Part shown: piece by piece, positions 32,235 to 38,083 of the stretch
How the letters are laid out: each line of letters opens with the position of its first letter
Position numbering within the stretch: position 1 is the first letter of the stretch
NCBI GenBank assembly: GCA_031270465.1
Contig: JAISXP010000003.1
Span: 1 to 38,083, forward strand
Source of the DNA: Tannerella sp.
GTDB lineage: Bacteria; Bacteroidota; Bacteroidia; Bacteroidales; Tannerellaceae
Length of the DNA: 38,083 bases
Reading direction: 5' to 3'
Notes under the pieces: generated by a model
What the model saw: the letters and a program-made list of their open reading frames with translations, nothing else
Databases searched by the model: none
What the model was told of the DNA's origin: nothing
Position numbers and translations under genes: made by a program

Positions 32235-33482
32235 CTATTCAAATGCACCTATTCTGAGCATGTTCACTTCCTGTTCGTTGAGATAGCGCCATTTGCCTCG
32301 CCCCAGATTTTTCTTGGTCAGGCCAGCAAAGTAGACGCGGTCCAGTTTCGTCACCTTGTATCCGAGCGCTTCGAACATGCGGCGCACGATGCGGTTTCTG
32401 CCCGAATGGATTTCAATTCCGACCTGGCTTTTGTCGTCTTCGCTGGCATAGCTGAGTGCGTCGGCGTGTATTTCGCCGTCTTCCAGTTCGATGCCGTTAG
32501 CCAGCCGTTCCATGTCGGTTATTGCCACTTCCTTGTCCAGCCAGACGTGGTAGATTTTCTTCTTTTTGAAGGACGGATGCGTCAGTTTGGAGGCGAGGTC
32601 GCCGTCGTTGGTCAGCAGCATTACGCCGGTCGTGTTGCGGTCGAGCCGCCCGACAGGATAAATACGTTCTTTGCAGGCATGCTTCACCAAATCCATCACC
32701 GTGCGGCGTTCATTCGGATCGTCGGTTGTGGTGATGAAGTTTTTCGGTTTGTTCAGCAGGACGTAGATTTTTCCTTCGAGGTGTACCGGACGGTCGTGGA
32801 AATGCACGGTATCCATGCGTGAAATTTTTGTTCCCAGTTCGGTGACGACTTTGTCGTTGACCTTGACGACACCAGCCTGAATAAATTCGTCGGCTTCGCG
32901 CCGTGAGCATACGCCTGCATTTGCCAGAAATTTGTTCAGACGAATCGGTTCGTTCGGGTCCAGCAAGTTTTCTTTATATTTCACCGGTTTAGGCGCAATG
33001 AATTTTGTTTTTTTCTTTGCGGGGGCGACCGGACGCAGCGGTCTTTTTGAAGCCGGATATCTCGCCTCTCCCGGCGTTTTGCCTGCATATTGCGGACGGT
33101 TGGGGTAGTTCCCGCCGCCGCTATATGGAGGAGGCTGTCTTTGTCCTGTCCGGCTGGCATTTGGATAGGAAGCCGGATAGGACGGGCGGAAGGGACGTCC
33201 TTCGGTCGTTTTTTGTCTTTCGTACCTGTCCGCATTGTAGCTTACCCTCTGGGATTCGCTGATGCGCGGACGTTTGCCTGCTGCAGGGCGCGAGGGCGCC
33301 GATTGGTGCGGATCTTCCTGTGGATGAACCTGATAACCGTTTTCTTCTTTTACGGCACGATAGATGGGCGTTCTGTCCGGCTCTTTATCGTGCGTACTGA
33401 TTCGTTCCCGTTGGTTTTTCAGAGAAAATCTGTCCGAACGTGGTTGCATTTTGTCTTTTTTTTCTGATTCCATTGCTTTCAC
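32235..33482 (-). CDS. rRNA pseudouridine synthase (RsuA/RluB family) with long basic N-terminus
   Basis: A 415-aa enzyme that isomerises a uridine in rRNA to pseudouridine. The first ~165 residues are low-complexity, rich in Arg, Pro, Gln, Tyr and Ser (repeated PPYSGGG, RPFRPSYPASYP), and surely disordered. They are followed by the S4 RNA-binding domain PIRLNKFLANAGVCSRREAD (about 178-200) and the catalytic core, with the nucleophile Asp in GRLDRNTTGVMLLTNDGDLA (about 276-295) and GRNRIVRRMFEALG. The core is RluB/RluE/RsuA-like; which base it modifies is not readable. It lies 9 bases before asnS and 63 after purB. Confidence 0.92.
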   Translation of the reverse strand: MKAMESEKKDKMQPRSDRFSLKNQRERISTHDKEPDRTPIYRAVKEENGYQVHPQEDPHQSAPSRPAAGKRPRISESQRVSYNADRYERQKTTEGRPFRPSYPASYPNASRTGQRQPPPYSGGGNYPNRPQYAGKTPGEARYPASKRPLRPVAPAKKKTKFIAPKPVKYKENLLDPNEPIRLNKFLANAGVCSRREADEFIQAGVVKVNDKVVTELGTKISRMDTVHFHDRPVHLEGKIYVLLNKPKNFITTTDDPNERRTVMDLVKHACKERIYPVGRLDRNTTGVMLLTNDGDLASKLTHPSFKKKKIYHVWLDKEVAITDMERLANGIELEDGEIHADALSYASEDDKSQVGIEIHSGRNRIVRRMFEALGYKVTKLDRVYFAGLTKKNLGRGKWRYLNEQEVNMLRIGAFE

Positions 33483-33545
33483 ATTGTTTTCAATCTCGCG
33501 ATTGTTGTTTACTGTTTTAAAATTATTAATTAAGTTAAGATTAGA

Positions 33546-34889
33546 TTATATTCCTGTATAATTATGAGGCGTTATTGCCCTGAGTTCTGCCTTCACGGTG
33601 TCGTTCAATTGCAGGGAATCAATAAATTCTCTGATTGACAGGGCTGTGATTTCGCTGTTTGTGCGTGTCCACGTTTTCAGCGCTTCGTATGGTTGCGGGT
33701 AGCCTTCTCTTCGCAAAACGGTCTGTATGGCTTCTGCGACCACAGCCCAGTGCGCATCCAGTTCACGTGTTATTGTTTGTCTGTTTATCAGCAGTTTGTT
33801 TAATCCTTTCGCAATGCTTTTCAGTGCAATGAGGATATGAGCCAGCGGCACGCCGAGATTACGCAACACCGTCGAATCGGTCAGGTCGCGCTGCAGGCGC
33901 GACACGGGCAGTTTCATGCTCAAATGCGTCAGGATGGCGTTCGCCACACCCAAGTTGCCTTCCGCATTCTCGAAGTCAATCGGATTGACCTTGTGCGGCA
34001 TCGCCGATGAGCCTACTTCGCCTTCCTTGATTTTCTGTTTGAAGTAATCCATTGAAATATATTGCCATACGTCGCGACACAGGTCGGTCAGTATCACGTT
34101 TATTCGTCGCAGTCCGTCGAAGGTTGCCGCCAGATTGTCGTAGTTCGATATTTGCGTCGTCCATTCTTCGCGCTTGAGTCCCAGCGTTTCGTTCACGAAA
34201 CGGTTGGCGAAGGTTTTCCAGTCGAAATCGGGATATGCCGCGTGATGCGCATTGAAGTTGCCCGTTGCGCCTCCGAATTTGGCGGAGATGGGAATGGTTT
34301 TCAGTAGGGCGAGCTGTTCGTCGAGACGGTATGCGAATACTTGAAATTCTTTTCCTACACGGGTCGGTGAAGCCGGCTGGCCATGCGTCCTGGCAAGCAT
34401 GGGAATGTCTTTCCACGCTTCGGCATAACTTTTGACTGTTTCCGCAATTGATTGTATTTCCGGATAGAAGACATCATCGAGCGCCTCTTTCAGCGACAGG
34501 GGAACGGCCGTGTTGTTGATGTCCTGCGACGTCAGTCCGAAATGGATAAATTCTTTGTAGCCGTGCAGCGAGAGCGCCTCAAATTTTTCTTTGATGAAAT
34601 ACTCTACCGCTTTGACGTCGTGATTGGTCATACGTTCTATTTCCTTGATACGCAATGCATCGTTGGGCGAAAAATTGAGGTATACCTGTTGCAGCGCATG
34701 CTTTGTAGCATCCGTATGCAGCGGTTTCAACTGCGGCACGAAACCTGTCAATGTATAAAAATAGTCTATCTCGACTCGCACACGGTATTTGATTAACGCA
34801 TACTCGGAGAAATATGAAGCCAGCGCTTCGGCCTTTTCCCTATATCTTCCGTCGACGGGTGAAATAGCTGTTAATGCTGAAAAAGTCAT
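33546..34889 (-). CDS. purB: Adenylosuccinate lyase
   Basis: A 447-aa fumarase-superfamily enzyme that splits SAICAR and adenylosuccinate in purine synthesis. The longest ORF starts at 34931, but a perfect -7 box (34909-34916) lies within it and the family begins near FSALTAISPVDGRY, so the Met at 34889 (or 34895) is the start. Landmarks are HFGLTSQDINNTAV, ARTHGQPASPTRVGKE and the signature loop GSSAMPHKVNPIDFENAEG (about 293-311) with its catalytic Ser. It heads the purB, pseudouridine synthase, asnS, barrel, priA group. Confidence 0.95.
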   Translation of the reverse strand: MTFSALTAISPVDGRYREKAEALASYFSEYALIKYRVRVEIDYFYTLTGFVPQLKPLHTDATKHALQQVYLNFSPNDALRIKEIERMTNHDVKAVEYFIKEKFEALSLHGYKEFIHFGLTSQDINNTAVPLSLKEALDDVFYPEIQSIAETVKSYAEAWKDIPMLARTHGQPASPTRVGKEFQVFAYRLDEQLALLKTIPISAKFGGATGNFNAHHAAYPDFDWKTFANRFVNETLGLKREEWTTQISNYDNLAATFDGLRRINVILTDLCRDVWQYISMDYFKQKIKEGEVGSSAMPHKVNPIDFENAEGNLGVANAILTHLSMKLPVSRLQRDLTDSTVLRNLGVPLAHILIALKSIAKGLNKLLINRQTITRELDAHWAVVAEAIQTVLRREGYPQPYEALKTWTRTNSEITALSIREFIDSLQLNDTVKAELRAITPHNYTGI

Positions 34890-34908
34890 AACCATCAATT
34901 TGGGGCTA

Positions 34909-34916
34909 CAAAGATA
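34909..34916 (-). promoter_or_regulatory. Proximal promoter of purB
   Basis: The minus strand reads TATCTTTG, perfect -7 consensus, 19 bases before the ATG at 34889. It decides against the longer purB start. Confidence 0.75.
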
Positions 34917-35016
34917 CGGCGTTTCTTTCACAATCGTGCGGTTTTTAGGGTGAAATTAAATGTTAATCTATACAGTAAATAATATAAGAATATTAACAGT
35001 GAGGCATTTGATTGCG

Positions 35017-35024
35017 CAAAGATA
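35017..35024 (-). promoter_or_regulatory. Distal -7 box upstream of purB
   Basis: A second minus-strand TATCTTTG followed by GC, 108 bp upstream of the first. It could give a second purB transcript with a leader of about 120 bases. Confidence 0.55.
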
Positions 35025-35097
35025 CATGTAACCGACTGTGTTTTAACGTATAAATTTATCATCTGTATTGATGTGCGGGAGACATACCTGTCGGAAA

Positions 35098-35137
35098 ACC
35101 CATGAATCTTTGGATTTTTGAATTTTGAATCTTTTTT
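35098..35137. repeat. TTTGAAT-type degenerate array
   Basis: CCCATGAATCTTTGGATTTT followed by TGAATTTTGAATC and a T run. Same unit type as the arrays after the MATE gene, before DUF6261 and after the rhamnosidase. Confidence 0.65.
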
Positions 35138-35239
35138 GCCGTCAAAAATATTGCATAATTCATATCCTTGTATTAATTTTGCTACGAAATTTAAAAAAAT
35201 AAAAATCAGAAGAAGAGGTTTCAACATTCATCAAATGAG

Positions 35240-35440
35240 ATGAGGTTGTCAAAAGCTGAAATCATTCGGATACGAAACTCTGTCCAACAGGTGAGAATAA
35301 AGAAGACTGGAGGTCATTTCGTGGATAAAAAAGACCGCTTTGTGGACACCGGGAAGTATTTCGTAGATGAGACGTGTTTTTCCTGCAGCAAATTCAGGGC
35401 AAGGGCGTATTTTTGCACTCTAAAAAACATAATGACATGA
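35240..35440 (+). CDS. Possible short ORF with FVD heptads, coupled to the kinase start
   Basis: A 66-aa frame starting MRLSKAEIIRIRNSVQQVRI, then three seven-residue repeats HFVDKKD, RFVDTGK, YFVDETC, and a Cys/Lys-rich end. Its TGA (35438-35440) overlaps the ATG of the sensor kinase (35437-35439) as ATGA, the usual form of translational coupling. Against it, a -7 box at 35408-35415 lies inside it and the repeats may be simply DNA repeats. No family recognised. Confidence 0.35.
   Translation: MRLSKAEIIRIRNSVQQVRIKKTGGHFVDKKDRFVDTGKYFVDETCFSCSKFRARAYFCTLKNIMT
35315..35377. repeat. Three-copy 21-bp repeat encoding FVD
   Basis: TTCGTGGAT, TTTGTGGAC and TTCGTAGAT recur exactly 21 bp apart at 35318, 35339 and 35360. 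Period and Val-Asp core match those of the GTGTCGAC array at 5520. Confidence 0.75.
35408..35415 (+). promoter_or_regulatory. Possible promoter of the sensor kinase gene
   Basis: TATTTTTG, a full -7 match, 21 bases before the ATG at 35437. No -33 element at the standard distance. Confidence 0.5.
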
Positions 35441-38083
35441 AACAGGAAAATATTTTTGCTGCGTGCTGCCTGCTGCTTTCCCTGACCTGCGGGACTGCGG
35501 CGGCAGCCGAAGAATTGATTCGCTCCGAATACAATTACCGTCACTACGGCATTGCCGACGGCTTGCCGACCGAAATTGTTGAATGTGTGTTTCAGGATTC
35601 GCGCGGATTTATATGGTTCGGTACCGAACATGGATGCGTATGTTTCGACGGTCATACGTTCAAAAAATACCTGGCAAACAAATCGCTGCCCATAAACAAA
35701 ATAGAAGAAAACGAACACGGCGAAATAGTCATCTACGGCTATTACTTCATCTACATCCTCGACGTGAAAACCGACCGGCTGCGCATGACGTTCAGGGATC
35801 GTAACCTGGATTACAACGTCAACCGTTCGCCCGGATTGCCGCGCGGTTACAGCATCTACATGAAACGCGACACGCGGAAAAACGCCGTTTTCCGACTGCA
35901 GGGCGATACCGTTGCCGAATTTTTCAGTCATCCGCTGATTGACGAAATGGAATACGGACAAAGCCTGTATTACGATATACCGTCCCGGTTATTCTATATC
36001 CCTTCCGCCGGTGGGAAATTGTATGCAGTCAGCCTCGCCGGCGAACAGAAGGCGGTGTTCCATGATATTTATGTATGCCGGTTTGTGAAAACAAAAAACG
36101 AATTGCTGGCCGCAGGTTATGATGGCGTATGGAAGATAACCCCAACCGGCGCCGAACTGAAATATAAATTTGAACAAAGCATCGACCGGCCTGCAATAAA
36201 CAGCGATGAAGACCTGTTCGTCATCGCCGGCGCCGACGACAACCTTGTTATACGCGACAACAGCGGCGTCCGGCGCTGCTGCAACGGCCGTTTTGAAACC
36301 ATTATAGACAACATAAACATCCCGCGCTCGCTGATGTTCGACCGCGAAGGCAACCTGTGGTTCACCTCGCGACAGGGCATTTATAACTTTTTCAAATTAG
36401 ACTTTGTTACGTACAGGGTAAACGCCCAAAATGCCGACATCGTTTACTCAATCGTCCCGATAGAAAAAGACAAAGTCTTTATAGCTACCGGTAACGGCAA
36501 ACTTATACGCTTCGGAAACGGCCGGTGCGAAGAACTGCACTATCCCCGGCATCCGCAGTCGTCAACGGAATTTTCGTACCGGTCAATACGGATAGGCGAC
36601 GCTTTTTATTTCACTACCTATTCGGATATCCTGAAATATAAGAACGGGAAATTCAGCTGGCTGGGCGTCGCGCCCGAACAGTATCACGTGGCCTCGTGCC
36701 GGCTGAACGAAAAGGAATTTGCGGTTGGCGGATGGGGCAAACTTTTTATACTCGACAACGAGGGAAACAGGATACGCGAAATCTCGCACGTCGATATGCG
36801 GCGTTCCACGATATACACCGTAAAGGCGGACGACAAAAACCGCCTCTGGATTGGCGGACACGACGGCATTTGCCGGATCAGCGAGACGGATACCGTCTAT
36901 TTCTTCGGCGAAAACACCATGAACGCCGAAGCATCCGTGAAAGACGCATCGGGACGTATCTGGTTCAGCTGCGAAAGTCATATCTACTACACCGACGGCG
37001 ATACGATACGACTGTTTATGGAGTTCCCGAATACCATTATCGCAAACATCTGCTATACGCAAAACAATATGATTGTCGTATCCGACAATACGGGAATACG
37101 GATCATCGACCCGGAATCCAAACGCGTGGTATCCTTCGACTACAGCAACGGGTATTCATCAGGCGAGCCAAGCTGGAATACCATGACCGAAGATTACGAC
37201 GGCAATATATGGCTGGGAACGCAAGGCCCGAACGTGTTAAAGTTTAATCCGTCGAAACTGACGGAACGGAATCACAAACCTCTGCTGTATCTCACTTCGG
37301 CGCAGTCTTCGGCAAACAACGTCGACATGTCGGAACTGGAATACGGCGCATCCTTGACGCACAGTCGGCGCAATGTCCGCTTTTCCTACATCGGGCTTTC
37401 CTATTCCGACCCGCACGGCGTTCGTTACCGTTACCGCCTGACCGGCTTTCAGGACGAATGGTCGCAGCCTTCGGACGAACGCGAAGTCTCGTTCACCAAC
37501 CTGTCTCCGGGTCATTACGAATTTCAGGTGATGGCCGGCGCCGGAACGCCCGAAACCGAAACAAACATCCTCTCCTGCGCCTTCTCCATCCGTCCCGCCT
37601 TTTGGCAGACGGCCTGGTTCTGGACAGTGGTCGCATTGGCGCTTATGCTGCTGACCGCCGCCGTGACCCTGCGGATACAGCAGCGCCGCAACCGCCGCCT
37701 GCTCGACCGCCTCCGCACCGAGAAGGAACTCAACGAACTGCGCATAAGCAGCATCCGCCTCAAAGCCATCCCGCACTTCAACGCCAACGTGCTGGCCGCC
37801 ATCGAATACTACATCGCCAACCGCACGAAGGAGGAAGCTATGCGTATCCTGGGCATATATTCCAGCTTCACCCTCAAGACCCTGGGCGAGGTGGACAGGG
37901 CTTCGCGCCCCCTCTCCGACGAACTTGCCTACGTGAAGATATACCTCGACCTGGAGAAAATACGCTTCATGGAAAAGTTCGACTTCCAAATCGACGTCGA
38001 AGAGGGAGTGGACAAAAGCATACAGTTGCCCAATATGATACTGCACACCTACTGCGAGAACGCCGTCAAGCACGGCCTGATGC
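35437..38083 (+). CDS. Propeller-type sensor with LytS-like histidine kinase (3' end outside window)
   Basis: The frame is open from ATG 35437 to the window edge (882 codons seen). After a signal peptide or anchor (MKQENIFAACCLLLSLTCG) comes a two-component-regulator beta-propeller with blades such as SRGFIWFGTEHG, EGNLWFTSRQGI and DGNIWLGTQG. A Y_Y_Y domain (about 649-705, VRYRYRLTGFQDEW), one membrane helix (about 721-746) and a His_kinase/LytS module follow. The phospho-acceptor is His780 in KAIPHFNANVLAAIEYYI, a variant of the usual PHFLFN. The N-box begins as MILHTYCENAVKHGL just before the edge. Such proteins sense a periplasmic ligand; a LytTR-type response regulator would be expected downstream, out of view. 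Start supported by the signal peptide, a -7 box at 35408 and an ATGA overlap with a short ORF. Confidence 0.92.
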   Translation, partial: MKQENIFAACCLLLSLTCGTAAAAEELIRSEYNYRHYGIADGLPTEIVECVFQDSRGFIWFGTEHGCVCFDGHTFKKYLANKSLPINKIEENEHGEIVIYGYYFIYILDVKTDRLRMTFRDRNLDYNVNRSPGLPRGYSIYMKRDTRKNAVFRLQGDTVAEFFSHPLIDEMEYGQSLYYDIPSRLFYIPSAGGKLYAVSLAGEQKAVFHDIYVCRFVKTKNELLAAGYDGVWKITPTGAELKYKFEQSIDRPAINSDEDLFVIAGADDNLVIRDNSGVRRCCNGRFETIIDNINIPRSLMFDREGNLWFTSRQGIYNFFKLDFVTYRVNAQNADIVYSIVPIEKDKVFIATGNGKLIRFGNGRCEELHYPRHPQSSTEFSYRSIRIGDAFYFTTYSDILKYKNGKFSWLGVAPEQYHVASCRLNEKEFAVGGWGKLFILDNEGNRIREISHVDMRRSTIYTVKADDKNRLWIGGHDGICRISETDTVYFFGENTMNAEASVKDASGRIWFSCESHIYYTDGDTIRLFMEFPNTIIANICYTQNNMIVVSDNTGIRIIDPESKRVVSFDYSNGYSSGEPSWNTMTEDYDGNIWLGTQGPNVLKFNPSKLTERNHKPLLYLTSAQSSANNVDMSELEYGASLTHSRRNVRFSYIGLSYSDPHGVRYRYRLTGFQDEWSQPSDEREVSFTNLSPGHYEFQVMAGAGTPETETNILSCAFSIRPAFWQTAWFWTVVALALMLLTAAVTLRIQQRRNRRLLDRLRTEKELNELRISSIRLKAIPHFNANVLAAIEYYIANRTKEEAMRILGIYSSFTLKTLGEVDRASRPLSDELAYVKIYLDLEKIRFMEKFDFQIDVEEGVDKSIQLPNMILHTYCENAVKHGLM

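Noticed and set aside
34928..35227. Minus-strand ORF of 99 aa with a signal-like start
   Set aside because: Hydrophobic start arises from AT-rich sequence, the middle is the TTTGAAT array, and it runs into the purB promoters.

Overview
The window looks like a chromosomal piece of a Bacteroidales bacterium, perhaps Tannerellaceae or Porphyromonadaceae. Four things point there: perfect Bacteroidota sigma-factor -7 boxes (TAnnTTTG) stand before many genes while Shine-Dalgarno sites are rare; there are homologues of the type IX secretion proteins PorE and PorD and a PorT-type barrel; the gene order dnaN-exonuclease-coaBC-DUF4835-recN-rlmB is the one I associate with this order; and there are a DUF6261 protein and a propeller-type sensor kinase. 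The exact genus cannot be fixed from the sequence alone. No tRNA gene, CRISPR array or transposase was seen.

Layout. Positions 1-180 hold the end of an rRNA operon (5S rRNA and a strong terminator). Positions 421-4466 hold a PorE-like lipoprotein (-), a secreted GH29 alpha-L-fucosidase (+) and a GNAT acetyltransferase (-) that overlaps the fucosidase tail to tail. Positions 4550-6300 are accessory: a 149-bp MITE-like element with perfect 22-nt terminal inverted repeats, a family of unknown function with an Ig/FN3-like tail, a short ORF ending in an exact 21-bp/7-residue repeat array, and a C10 tract beside a promoter. Positions 6308-6681 encode RNase P RNA, followed by a MATE transporter. Positions 8353-15243 are a housekeeping run: dnaN, DEDDh exonuclease, coaBC, porD-like, recN, rlmB and ridA. 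Positions 15353-18495 hold a Wza-like lipoprotein and a Wzc-like tyrosine kinase.

An 830-bp gene-free stretch (18496-19325) then carries an imperfect inverted repeat, a promoter, six exact-period 41-bp tandem repeats and a TTTGAAT array, before a DUF6261 protein. The minus strand follows: an unlinked repair/tRNA-modification/sugar-isomerase group (isomerase, xseB, queH, membrane MutS-like) and a large GH78 alpha-L-rhamnosidase with its own promoter and an operator-like palindrome pair. A likely operon comes next in transcription order purB, pseudouridine synthase, asnS, PorT-type barrel, priA. The right edge holds the start of a propeller/LytS-type sensor kinase cut by the window end; it is preceded by a short ORF whose stop overlaps the kinase start.

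How the genes fit together. The fucosidase and rhamnosidase suggest a host- or plant-glycan scavenger, and the Wza/Wzc pair suggests capsule or exopolysaccharide export. The most unusual material is non-coding or repeat-derived: the 41-bp array, the two separate 21-bp Val-Asp repeat arrays 30 kb apart, the MITE-like element, and the dispersed TTTGAAT arrays. All are described from the sequence only; their functions are open.
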